From: Nonomuraea sp. SBT364
GTDB taxonomy: Bacteria; Actinomycetota; Actinomycetes; Streptosporangiales; Streptosporangiaceae
Direction of reading: 5' to 3'
DNA length: 46,888 bases
NCBI RefSeq assembly: GCF_001083785.1
Contig: NZ_LAVL01000061.1
Coordinates: 1-46,888, forward strand
Shown: in pieces, positions 15,080 through 22,850 of the stretch
How the letters are laid out: each line of letters starts with the position of its first letter
Numbering within the stretch: position 1 is the first letter of the stretch
Program-made: the position numbers and the translations under genes
The notes under the pieces: model-generated
Seen by the model: the letters and a program-made list of their open reading frames with translations, nothing else
Databases searched by the model: none
Told to the model about the DNA's origin: nothing

Positions 15080-16729
15080 TCAGTGGGTGAGCGACTTGTC
15101 CTCGCCCGGGCCCACCGCCGCGTGCTCGTCCTCGTGGCCGTGGCCGTCGTCGAGCGGGATCTTCTCCCCGCCGTACGCCTTGGACATGCGGCCGCGCAGC
15201 TTGCCGAGCGGGCCGCGCATGCCCTTGGGCGGGATGCCGGAGGCGTCCTCGTCCACCGGGAGCATCGGGACGGCTTCCTTGCCCCGCACGTGCGCCTCGA
15301 TGTCCTCCGCCGGAGGCGTGTGGACCTCGATGAACTCACCGTGCGGCAGCCGCTTGATCACGCCCGACTCCACGCCGTGGCTGATGACCGCGGCGTCGGA
15401 ACGCTGCAGCCCCAGGCAGATGCGGTAGGTGATGATGTAGGCCAGCACCGGCCCCACGAAGATGAGCACCCGGCCCACGTACGTGGTCATGTTCAGGCTG
15501 ACGTGGAAGAACGCCGACAGTTCGTCGTTGGCGCCCAGCAGCCACAGCACGCCGTAGAACACGATCGCGGACATGCCGATCGAGGTGCGGTGCGGGTTGT
15601 TGCGCGGACGGTCCGCGATGTGGTGCTCGCGGTGGTCGCCGGTGATCCACCGTTCGAGGAACGGGTAGAGCGCCAGGCCCGTCATGACGAGGCCGAGCGG
15701 CACCAGGGCCGGGATGATCACGCTGAGCGGCAGTGTCCCCGCCTGGGACGTGCCGAACATGTTGATCTCCCACGCCGGCATGAGGCGCAGCGAGCCTTCC
15801 AGGAAGCCCATGTACCAGTCGGGCTGCGAACCGGCCGAGATGTCGGCGGGCGTGTAGGGCCCGAAGATCCAGATCGGGTTGATCTGCGCGAACGTGCCCA
15901 GCCCCGCGACCACGGCCAGCGTGAACAGGAAGTACGCGCCCGCCTTGGCCATGAAGGCCGGGTAGAACGGCGCGCCCACCACGTTCTTGTTGGTGCGGCC
16001 CTTGCCGGGCATCTGCGTGTGCTTCTGCACCCACATGAGCACCATGTGGGCGGTGACGAGCGCCAGCAGGATGCCGGGGATGAGCAGGATGTGCAGCGAG
16101 TAGAACCGGGAGATGACATCCTCGCCCGGATATTCCCCGCCGAACAGGAAGAACGAGATGTACGTGCCGACCAGCGGCAGCGAGATGGCCACGCCCTGGG
16201 TGATGCGCAGACCGGCGCCGGAGAGCAGGTCGTCGGGCAGGGAGTAGCCGGTCAGGCCCTCGGCGAGGGCCAGCGTCAGCAGCAGGATGCCGATGATCCA
16301 GTTGATCTCACGCGGCTTGCGGTAGGCGCCGGTGAAGAACACCCGGAGCATGTGCACCATCATGCCCGCGACGAAGAGCAGGGCCGCCCAGTGGTGCATC
16401 TGCCGCATGAGCAGTCCACCCCGGACGTCGAAGCTGATCTCCAGCGACGACGCGTAGGCCTCGGACATCATGACGCCCTTGAGCGGGGCGTACGAGCCCT
16501 CGTAGATCACGTGCCCCATGCCCGGCTTGAACCAGAACGTCAGGAACGTACCGGTGAGCAGCAGGATGATGAACGAGTAGAGGGCGATCTCCCCGAGCAG
16601 GAACGACCAGTGGTCGGGGAACACCTTGCGCAGGTTGCGCTTGAGGAAGTTGGCTCCGCCCAGCCGCTCGTCCAGGACGCTGGACGTGCCGGCGATGGCC
16701 TTGGGCACCTGCTTCAGGTCGTCACTCAT
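15080..16729 (-). CDS. qcrB: Cytochrome bc1 complex cytochrome b subunit QcrB
   Basis: A 549-residue integral membrane subunit of the menaquinol-cytochrome c oxidoreductase. It binds two hemes b; His pairs are visible in HHWAALLFVAGMMVH and HILLIPGILLALVTAH. The quinol-site PDWYMG and PEW-like region (SQPDWYMGFLEG) is present. Beyond the core it has the long actinobacterial C-terminal extension (VHTPPAEDIEAHV onward, acidic and His-rich end). ATG 16729 overlaps the qcrA stop codon (ATGA). In actinobacteria this complex has no free cytochrome c and passes electrons through the diheme QcrC to the aa3 oxidase encoded at 18.7 and 22.4-25.3 kb. Confidence 0.97.
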   Translation of the reverse strand: MSDDLKQVPKAIAGTSSVLDERLGGANFLKRNLRKVFPDHWSFLLGEIALYSFIILLLTGTFLTFWFKPGMGHVIYEGSYAPLKGVMMSEAYASSLEISFDVRGGLLMRQMHHWAALLFVAGMMVHMLRVFFTGAYRKPREINWIIGILLLTLALAEGLTGYSLPDDLLSGAGLRITQGVAISLPLVGTYISFFLFGGEYPGEDVISRFYSLHILLIPGILLALVTAHMVLMWVQKHTQMPGKGRTNKNVVGAPFYPAFMAKAGAYFLFTLAVVAGLGTFAQINPIWIFGPYTPADISAGSQPDWYMGFLEGSLRLMPAWEINMFGTSQAGTLPLSVIIPALVPLGLVMTGLALYPFLERWITGDHREHHIADRPRNNPHRTSIGMSAIVFYGVLWLLGANDELSAFFHVSLNMTTYVGRVLIFVGPVLAYIITYRICLGLQRSDAAVISHGVESGVIKRLPHGEFIEVHTPPAEDIEAHVRGKEAVPMLPVDEDASGIPPKGMRGPLGKLRGRMSKAYGGEKIPLDDGHGHEDEHAAVGPGEDKSLTH

Positions 16730-17847
16730 GCCTGGCCTCCCTTGGCCCGTGCCGCGGCCTCGGCGTCGCCGCGCTCCCAGAAGCTGGGACCGACCGGCAC
16801 CGCGAAGTCGCCCTGCGCGATGAGGTAACCCTGGTCGTCGACCGAGATCGGCAGCTGCGGCAGCGGCCGCGCGGCCGGCCCGAAGATCACCTTGGCGCCG
16901 TCGGCGGCGTCGAAGGTCGACTGGTGGCACGGGCACAGGATGTGGTGGGTGGTCTGCTCGTACAGGGCCGCCGGGCAGCCCACGTGCGTGCAGATCTTCG
17001 AGTAGGCCACGATCCCGTCGTGCGTCCAGTTCTTGTTGGTGCCCGACTTGATCTCCTCGGGCCGGAACTTGATCAGGATCAGCGTGGCCTTGGCGAGCAC
17101 GGTCAGGTCGTGCTCGTAGCCCTCCGGCACCACCGACAGGATGCCGCCGGGCGAGTTGAAGTCGGCCGCCCGGATCGGCTGGCCGGTGCCCTCGACGACC
17201 AGGCGGAGCGGCTTGCCCTCCTTGGTCTTCTCACCCCAGACCGTGTGGCGCAGCTCCTTCTGGAACTGCGACGCCGGCATGTCGGAGTTGTCCAGGTCGC
17301 GCAGCAGGATCAGCGGGATCAGGCCGAGCGGCGCGGCGCCGAGCAGCAGCGTGCGGCGCAGCATCTTGCGCTTGACGAAGCCGCTCTCGTTGGCGCCCTG
17401 GATGAACGTGTCGGCGACCACCGCGCGGTCGTCCCGCGCGGAGACCATCTCGTGGCGCTCCTGGATCAGCGAGTACTTCGGCATGATCTGGCGGACCCAG
17501 ACCACGATGCCGACCGCCAGGCCCAGGATGGCCAGCGTGAGCGTGCCGCCGAGCGCCAGGTTGGACAGGCCCGTCGCCTCCGGGCTGCCCACCGGCAGGA
17601 TCACGTAGAAGACGAGGAAGGCGATGGCGGCCGCGAAGGTGATCAGGAAGCAGAGCGACACGATCCTCTCCGCCTTGCGAGCCTTCTGCTCGTCCTGCAG
17701 GGTGACGCCGGGGGCGTCGTCGTCGGCCGCCACGGCCGTGGCGGCCTCGGGCCGGCCGAGCATCGAGGTGCCCGGCGCGGGGGTGCCGATGACGCGCTTG
17801 GGGACGCGGTCGTCCGGCTGCTCGATCTCGTGCTCGTTGTCTGTCAT
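16726..17847 (-). CDS. qcrA: Rieske iron-sulfur subunit QcrA
   Basis: A 373-residue actinobacterial Rieske protein. The long cytoplasmic N-terminus and three membrane helices (about 62-85, 98-118 and 166-183) precede the Rieske fold. The [2Fe-2S] ligands are C286 and H288 in CTHVGC and C305 and H308 in CPCHQS, with C291 and C307 forming the usual disulfide. It moves electrons from menaquinol to QcrC. ATG 17847 overlaps the qcrC stop codon by four bases (ATGA), and qcrB overlaps its end in the same way. Confidence 0.97.
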   Translation of the reverse strand: MTDNEHEIEQPDDRVPKRVIGTPAPGTSMLGRPEAATAVAADDDAPGVTLQDEQKARKAERIVSLCFLITFAAAIAFLVFYVILPVGSPEATGLSNLALGGTLTLAILGLAVGIVVWVRQIMPKYSLIQERHEMVSARDDRAVVADTFIQGANESGFVKRKMLRRTLLLGAAPLGLIPLILLRDLDNSDMPASQFQKELRHTVWGEKTKEGKPLRLVVEGTGQPIRAADFNSPGGILSVVPEGYEHDLTVLAKATLILIKFRPEEIKSGTNKNWTHDGIVAYSKICTHVGCPAALYEQTTHHILCPCHQSTFDAADGAKVIFGPAARPLPQLPISVDDQGYLIAQGDFAVPVGPSFWERGDAEAAARAKGGQA

Positions 17848-18659
17848 GACTTCTGTCGCTTCTTCGCGGTGATCCAGATGGCGGCGAGGACGAGGGCCAG
17901 GATGCCCACGATCCACACGACGAGACCTTCGGTGACCGGGCCGATGCGCCCGAGGCCGAACCCTCCGGGATCCTTCTGCTCGCGGATCTGGGTGATGTAG
18001 GCGATCATGTTGCGCTTCTCTTCGGGCGTGATCGTCGAGTCGTTGAAGACCGGCATCGCCTGGGGACCGGTCACCATGGCCTCGTAGATCTGCTCGGGGG
18101 TGGCCTCGTTGAGGCTGGGCGCGTACTTGCCTCGCGTCAGCGCGCCTCCGGCGCCCGCCCAGTTGTGGCACTGGATGCAGTTGGCGCGGAACAGCTCACC
18201 GCCCTTGGCCGCGTCGCCGAGCTTGGGGTCGACCTGCTCCCTGCCCGGCACCTGCGGGCCGCCGCCGAGCGACTGCACGTAGGCGGAGATCTGCCGGATG
18301 GCGTCCGGGTTGTCCTTGACCCACTCGGGCAGCGGCTTGCGCGGCACCTGGGCGCCCGGGTCGGAGGCCGGCATGCGGCCGGTGCTCATCTGGAAGTCGA
18401 CCGCGGCGGCGCCCACGCCGACGAGCGTCGGCCCGGTGGTCGTGCCCTGCGCGTTGAGCCCGTGGCAGCTGGAGCAGTGCGCCTCGAACAGGCTCCTGCC
18501 CGCCGCCACGTCGTCGACCTTGCCCGCCGCGAGCGAGGCGTCAGCGGGCCTGCTCACCTGCACAAAGGTGGCATATACCGTCCCGACCAGCGCCAACGCC
18601 AAAATCAGGACGGCGTATCTCGCGAGCGGATGCCGCCGCCATGCGGTGATCCTAGTCAC
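17844..18659 (-). CDS. qcrC: Diheme cytochrome c subunit QcrC
   Basis: A 271-residue membrane-bound diheme cytochrome c. An N-terminal helix (about 13-32) and a C-terminal helix (about 243-263) anchor it; two CxxCH heme sites are C62-H66 (CSSCH) and C161-H165 (CIQCH). Axial Met candidates are in GRMPA and QAMPVF. It replaces soluble cytochrome c and wires bcc to aa3. GTG 18659 lies 14 bases after the ctaE stop. Confidence 0.97.
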   Translation of the reverse strand: MTRITAWRRHPLARYAVLILALALVGTVYATFVQVSRPADASLAAGKVDDVAAGRSLFEAHCSSCHGLNAQGTTTGPTLVGVGAAAVDFQMSTGRMPASDPGAQVPRKPLPEWVKDNPDAIRQISAYVQSLGGGPQVPGREQVDPKLGDAAKGGELFRANCIQCHNWAGAGGALTRGKYAPSLNEATPEQIYEAMVTGPQAMPVFNDSTITPEEKRNMIAYITQIREQKDPGGFGLGRIGPVTEGLVVWIVGILALVLAAIWITAKKRQKS

Positions 18660-18673
18660 AGAGATCCCGTTCC

Positions 18674-19327
18674 TTACTGAATGATGTAGATGGTCGCGAA
18701 AAGGCCGATCCAGACGACGTCCACGAAGTGCCAGTAGTAGGACACGACGATCGCACTGGTGGCCTGCTCATGCGTGAAGCGCTTCGCGGCGTACGTACGT
18801 CCCAGCATGAACAGGAACGCGATCAGTCCACCGGTCACGTGCAGGCCGTGGAAGCCCGTCGTGAGGTAGAACACCGAGGTGTAGGCGTTGGCGGACAGGG
18901 TCGCGCCCTCGCTCGCGAGCTCCATGTACTCGTACAGCTGGCCCGCGATGAAGACGGCGCCCATGAGGAAGCTGACGAAGTACCAGAACCGGAGCTTGCC
19001 GACCTGTCCCTTCTCCGCGGCCCACACGCCGAGCTGGCACGTCACACTCGACAGAACCAGGATGATCGTGTTGACCGTCGCGAACGGGATGTTCAGGTGA
19101 GCCGCACCCTCGGCGTGGACGCCCTGCAGCGCGAGCGCGGGGCCCCACTCGAGACCTTGGCCGAGGCTCACCGACCGGATGGTGAAGTACATCGCGAACA
19201 GCGCCGCGAAGAACATGAGCTCAGAGGACAGCCAGACGATCGTCCCGACGCTGACCAGGTTCGGTCGTCGGTACGGCTGGGCTGTCGTCGTCGAAGTTAT
19301 TGCGGATGCTGTCGCCACGGGCAGCAT
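18674..19327 (-). CDS. ctaE: Cytochrome c oxidase subunit III CtaE
   Basis: A 217-residue five-helix subunit III of the aa3 oxidase, with the typical LSSELMFFAALFAMYF, GFHGLHVTGG and YYWHFVDVVWIGLF motifs. ATG 19327 has AGGAG eight bases upstream; a longer in-frame extension to 19522 lacks support. First gene of ctaE-qcrC-qcrA-qcrB, so subunits of the two complexes of the supercomplex are co-transcribed. Confidence 0.96.
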   Translation of the reverse strand: MLPVATASAITSTTTAQPYRRPNLVSVGTIVWLSSELMFFAALFAMYFTIRSVSLGQGLEWGPALALQGVHAEGAAHLNIPFATVNTIILVLSSVTCQLGVWAAEKGQVGKLRFWYFVSFLMGAVFIAGQLYEYMELASEGATLSANAYTSVFYLTTGFHGLHVTGGLIAFLFMLGRTYAAKRFTHEQATSAIVVSYYWHFVDVVWIGLFATIYIIQ

Positions 19328-19493
19328 TATTGCGGCTCCTGTGGCCGGTCCGGCGCACGACCCCCCGTTAGCGGGTACAAACCGGGAGCCAAGCTGGGAT
19401 AATTGCCACAAAACACCCACAAGAGGTGGCAGCCTGGGCTTCCACGCCGCACCACCGGTACGATCCCAGGTGACCATACCGCTACGACCGATA
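19328..19493. promoter_or_regulatory. Divergent promoter region, ctaE operon and receiver-like gene
   Basis: About 165 bases between divergent units. It contains a locally AT-rich stretch (about 19397-19425) that probably belongs to the ctaE promoter and gives it a leader of some 60-80 bases. I looked for a Rex-type site (TTGTG-N8-CACAA) and saw none. The exact promoter elements cannot be fixed. Confidence 0.35.
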
Positions 19494-19505
19494 GTGAGCG
19501 CGACC

Positions 19506-19922
19506 GTGAGCACCGACGACACGATGAGGGTCCTCGTCTACAGCGACGACGCCGCCACCCGTGAAGAGGTTCGGCAGGCGATCGGCCGGCGGCCGGCTGC
19601 TGACGTCCCCTTCGTGGAGATCGTGGAGTGCGCCACCGAGCCCAAGGTGCACCAGTGGCTCGCCTCCGGCGAGATCGACGTGGCCGTGCTCGACGGCGAG
19701 ACCCAGCCGGCCGGCGGCATGGGCGTCGCCCGCCAGGCCAAGGACGAGGTCTACGACTGCCCGCCCATCTGCCTGATCATCGCCAGGCGCGACGACCGCT
19801 GGCTGGCCGAGTGGTCCAAGGCCGACGCCGTCGTCCCGCAGCCCCTGGAGCCCATCGTGCTCGCCGACGCCGTGGCCGGTCTGATGCGCCGCCGCTCCTC
19901 CAGCCGACTCAACGCTAAGTAG
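19506..19922 (+). CDS. Receiver-like protein lacking the conserved lysine
   Basis: A 138-residue single-domain protein with a response-regulator receiver fold. The acidic pair is D14-D15 (VYSDD) and the phosphoacceptor position is D63 (VAVLDGE). The position of the invariant Lys before Pro is Q112 in VVPQPLEP, so ordinary phosphorylation signalling is doubtful. The C-terminal tail is basic (RRRSSSRLNAK) with no output domain. GTG 19494 in the same frame is an alternative start. The gene precedes trpD by nine bases and is divergent from ctaE, an arrangement also found in Streptomyces. It may be a phosphorylation-independent regulator or adaptor; its function is unknown. Confidence 0.8.
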   Translation: MSTDDTMRVLVYSDDAATREEVRQAIGRRPAADVPFVEIVECATEPKVHQWLASGEIDVAVLDGETQPAGGMGVARQAKDEVYDCPPICLIIARRDDRWLAEWSKADAVVPQPLEPIVLADAVAGLMRRRSSSRLNAK

Positions 19923-19931
19923 GTGCCTACC

Positions 19932-20978
19932 GTGGACTCGCGGACGACCTGGCCGGCGCTTCTCTCCGCTCTCCTGTCCGGCGAGCACCTCACGGCCGAC
20001 GAGGCCGCCTGGGCCATGCGTGAGATCATGTCCGGCTCGGCGACGCCGTCCCAGATCGCCGGGTTCGTGATCGCGCTGCGCGCCAAGGGCGAGACGGTGG
20101 CCGAGGTGGTGGGCCTGGCCCGCACCATGCTCGACCTGGCCACCCCGCTGCACGTCGAAGGCCCGGTCGTCGACGTGGTCGGCACCGGCGGCGACCGCGC
20201 CCACACCGTCAACGTGTCCACCATGGCAGCCATCGTCGCCGCCGCCGCCGGCGCCCGCGTCGTCAAGCACGGCAACCGCGCCGCCTCCTCCTCCTGCGGC
20301 GCCGCCGACGTCCTGGAGCACCTCGGCATCCGCCTCGACCTCACCCCCGAGCAGACCGCCCGGGTGGCCGCCGAGGCCGGCATCGCCTTCTGCTTCGCGC
20401 CCGTCTACCACCCGGCGCTGCGCTTCGCCGGGCCGACGCGCAAGGAGATCGGCGTCCCCACGATCTTCAACTTCCTCGGGCCGCTCACCAACCCGGCCCG
20501 CCCCGCCGCCCAGGCCATCGGCGTCTACGACCCCCGGATGCTGCCCGTCCTGGCCGGGGTCTTCGCCGAGCGCGGCGTCTCGGCCCTGGTCTTCCGCGGC
20601 GACGACGGCCTCGACGAGCTCACCATCGCCACCACGTCCACGGTCTGGACGGTGCACGACGGCACCGCCACCCAGACCACCTTCGACCCGGCGGTCCTCG
20701 GCATCCCCCGCGCCGAGGCGGGCGCCCTGCGCGGCGGCGACGTCGCCTTCAACGCCCAGGCGGTGCACGACCTCGTCGGCGGCAAGGCCGGGCCCGTGCG
20801 CGACGCCGTCCTGCTCAACACCGCCGCCGCCCTCGTCTCCCTCGACGGGCCGGGCGACGACCTCGACTCCGCCATGATCGACGCCTACTCCCGCGCCGTC
20901 CAGGCCGTCGACTCCGGCCGCGCCGCCCAGACCCTCGACGGCTGGATCGCCGCCAGCAGCGCCTTCCCCAGCTCCTGA
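19932..20978 (+). CDS. trpD: Anthranilate phosphoribosyltransferase TrpD
   Basis: Transfers phosphoribose from PRPP to anthranilate in tryptophan synthesis. Family motifs are in order: VGTGGDRAHTVNVST (PRPP pyrophosphate loop), KHGNRAASSSCG (anthranilate site), GPTRKEIGVPTIFNFLGPLTNP and the metal-binding DDGLDEL. Length (348 residues) is normal. GTG 19932 or GTG 19923 may be the start; spacing favours 19932, though neither has a strong ribosome binding site. It lies nine bases after the receiver-like gene. No other trp gene is in the window, and its placement in the respiratory locus is conserved in actinobacteria. Confidence 0.96.
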   Translation: MDSRTTWPALLSALLSGEHLTADEAAWAMREIMSGSATPSQIAGFVIALRAKGETVAEVVGLARTMLDLATPLHVEGPVVDVVGTGGDRAHTVNVSTMAAIVAAAAGARVVKHGNRAASSSCGAADVLEHLGIRLDLTPEQTARVAAEAGIAFCFAPVYHPALRFAGPTRKEIGVPTIFNFLGPLTNPARPAAQAIGVYDPRMLPVLAGVFAERGVSALVFRGDDGLDELTIATTSTVWTVHDGTATQTTFDPAVLGIPRAEAGALRGGDVAFNAQAVHDLVGGKAGPVRDAVLLNTAAALVSLDGPGDDLDSAMIDAYSRAVQAVDSGRAAQTLDGWIAASSAFPSS

Positions 20979-21104
20979 CGCCCTCCTGCCCGCCCCACGG
21001 TGCCCGACATGCGCCATGGGGCTCCGGGCCCCTTCTCAGCGCCGGTACGGCGTGAAGAGGCCACGGCGGGAACGGCCACCGCGGGAGAGCGGGCACGGCC
21101 TCCG

Positions 21105-22298
21105 TCAGGAGAAGGCCAGGGTGGGCCCCGCCTTGAGGGAGCTCCACTTCAGCCACTGCTTCCAGTGCTCCTGCCAGTGCCCCCACCCGTTGGTCGGCTC
21201 CAGCTTGCGCGGGGAGCCGGTGATGATGATGGGGTCGCCGATGAGCGTGTTCTTGATGAACCAGGACGCGTTGGACGGGCTGATGTTCACGCACCCGTGG
21301 CTGACGTTGGAGTTGCCCTGGGAGCCCACCGACCAGGGCGCGCTGTGCACGTACTCGCCGCTGTTGGAGATCCGCACCGTGTTGTACACCGTCATCCGGT
21401 AGTAGCCGGGCGACCCCGGGCCGATCCCGGGCGAGATCATGACGGTGACGGGCTCCCGGGACATGGCCAGGTGGATGCCGGAGGTCGTGTAGTACTTCCA
21501 CTGGCCGCCCTGGCCGGCGTGCATCGGCATCTCGCGGATCTTCTTGCCGTCGCGCCTGACGTGCAGGACGTGCTCGTCGGTGCTGCCCTTGGTGATCTGG
21601 GAGCGGCCGACCCTGAAATCGAGGGCGAGGTCACGCTTGCCGTACAGGCCGGCGCCGCCCCGCACGCCGGCCAGGTTGGCCTCGACGCGGACGTCGGTGC
21701 GGGCGGGCCAGTAGTCGCGCGGCCGGAAGTCGACGTGCTGGTCGTCGAACCAGTGCCAGGCCCCTTCGACAGGCCTGGAACTGCGCACGAGCAGGTTGCG
21801 CTCGACGGACACCCGGTCGGTGATCGGCTGGTCGAAGGCGATCATGATGGGCATGCCGACGCCGACGGTGAGGCCGGTGTCGTCGCGGTTCGGGGTGATG
21901 CGTTCGATGTCGAAGGTCTTGGCCGCCTTGACCGTGGCGAAGCTGCTCTTCTGCTCGGCCTGCTTGCCGTCGGCGTTGGCCACGACGGAGGTGATGGTGT
22001 ACGTGGTGCCGGGGCGGGCGGTCGCGGTGCTGCGCCAGCGGGTCCGGTCGGCGCTGAGGGTGCCGGGCAGGGCGCCCTCCTTGCCGCGCACGGTGACGCT
22101 CTTGAGCGTGCCTCCCTGGGCCGCCACGACGACGGTCTGGTCCGTGGGCACGTTGGCGGCCTTGTCGTGCGGGTACATCGTCACGGTCGCGTCGGGCGCC
22201 TTGGCGGTCTTCTCCTCGTCGGCGGCACTGCTCGTCGAGCACGCCGTCAGCAGCGCCAGCGCCAGCAGGCCGGCCGATCGATACGCAACTCGCCCCAC
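21105..22298 (-). CDS. L,D-transpeptidase lipoprotein (Ldt, YkuD family)
   Basis: A 397-residue lipoprotein that makes 3-3 peptidoglycan cross-links, or attaches proteins to the wall. The lipobox ALLTAC places the lipidated Cys at about residue 20. Two Ig-like domains (about 35-125 and 130-230) precede the YkuD domain, whose signature is SHGCVNIS with the nucleophile at about C336 and the upstream His in IHLAMS. The layout matches mycobacterial LdtMt2-type enzymes. GTG 22298 is chosen because GGGGGAG lies five bases upstream; the frame continues to 22364 but adds no signal. The C-terminus has a Trp-rich helix (GWGHWQEHWKQWLKW) as in the LdtMt2 C-terminal subdomain. Confidence 0.93.
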   Translation of the reverse strand: MGRVAYRSAGLLALALLTACSTSSAADEEKTAKAPDATVTMYPHDKAANVPTDQTVVVAAQGGTLKSVTVRGKEGALPGTLSADRTRWRSTATARPGTTYTITSVVANADGKQAEQKSSFATVKAAKTFDIERITPNRDDTGLTVGVGMPIMIAFDQPITDRVSVERNLLVRSSRPVEGAWHWFDDQHVDFRPRDYWPARTDVRVEANLAGVRGGAGLYGKRDLALDFRVGRSQITKGSTDEHVLHVRRDGKKIREMPMHAGQGGQWKYYTTSGIHLAMSREPVTVMISPGIGPGSPGYYRMTVYNTVRISNSGEYVHSAPWSVGSQGNSNVSHGCVNISPSNASWFIKNTLIGDPIIITGSPRKLEPTNGWGHWQEHWKQWLKWSSLKAGPTLAFS

Positions 22299-22347
22299 GA
22301 GTACTCCCCCGTCCGAGTAGAGCAGATTCATCTCCCTTATTACCCTC

Positions 22348-22362
22348 GGTGATCGAATCACC
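22348..22362. promoter_or_regulatory. Palindrome upstream of the L,D-transpeptidase gene
   Basis: GGTGAT-CGA-ATCACC, a perfect 6-3-6 dyad in the promoter region about 50 bases before GTG 22298 and next to an AT-rich TAATAAG run. Size and position suit a repressor or activator site. The binding protein is unknown. Confidence 0.35.
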
Positions 22363-22388
22363 ACATCCGCCCCCCGGTAAAGAACGCC

Positions 22389-22424
22389 AAAAAGCGGGCG
22401 TCCCTCCCTAAGGAGGGCGCCCGC
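22389..22424 (-). terminator. Intrinsic terminator of ctaC-ctaD-ctaF
   Basis: On the minus strand a GC-rich stem (13 bp with one mismatch, arms 22411-22424 and 22394-22407) with a TTAG loop is followed by five U residues, the classical form. It begins about 13 bases after the ctaF stop codon. Confidence 0.9.
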
Positions 22425-22436
22425 CCGGCGGGTCGC

Positions 22437-22850
22437 TCAGTGCGAGAAGTGACCCCGGTAGTACTGGAACACGAACCCGATCATCGCCATGATCACCAGG
22501 AACACGCCGATGATGAACATCCACAGGCCGATCACGAACCCGGCGAAGGCGAAGGCCGCCGCCAGGCAGACGAACAGCGGCCACCAGCTGCTCGGGCTGA
22601 AGAAGCCGATCTCGCCGGCCCCGTCGCTGATGTCGGCCTGCTTGTTGTCCTCCGGCTGGGCGCCGATGCGCCGCGCGGTGAACATCAGGTAGTAGCCGAT
22701 CATGAACGCGAAGCCGACCGAGATGGCCATGGCGGTGGTGCCGACCGGCTCACCCTGCCCCGTGGCCGCCTTGGTCCAGAACCAGTAGGCGACGTCGACG
22801 CCGGCGAAGAACAGGCCGCACAGGAGGAACAGCCAACCCTGGACCTTCAT
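22437..22850 (-). CDS. ctaF: Cytochrome c oxidase subunit IV CtaF
   Basis: A 137-residue, four-helix actinobacterial subunit IV. Helices are near 5-25, 40-58, 90-108 and 110-130, joined by a cytoplasmic loop with RRIGAQPEDNKQAD. It stabilises the aa3 oxidase in the actinobacterial supercomplex and has no metal ligands. ATG 22850 overlaps the ctaD stop by one base (TGATG). Confidence 0.95.
   Translation of the reverse strand: MKVQGWLFLLCGLFFAGVDVAYWFWTKAATGQGEPVGTTAMAISVGFAFMIGYYLMFTARRIGAQPEDNKQADISDGAGEIGFFSPSSWWPLFVCLAAAFAFAGFVIGLWMFIIGVFLVIMAMIGFVFQYYRGHFSH

Noticed and set aside
19328..19505. Rex (redox) operator at the ctaE promoter
   Set aside because: No TTGTG-N8-CACAA-like dyad; the AT-rich TTTTGTGGCAATTA stretch has no symmetric partner.
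19482..21017. Very long open frames opposite or inside known genes (for example 511 codons antisense to trpD, 582 codons antisense to ctaD, 454 codons at 8494-9858)
   Set aside because: They are GC-rich antisense shadows with Gly/Arg/Ala/His-biased composition and no motif; the genes on the opposite strand carry complete family signatures.
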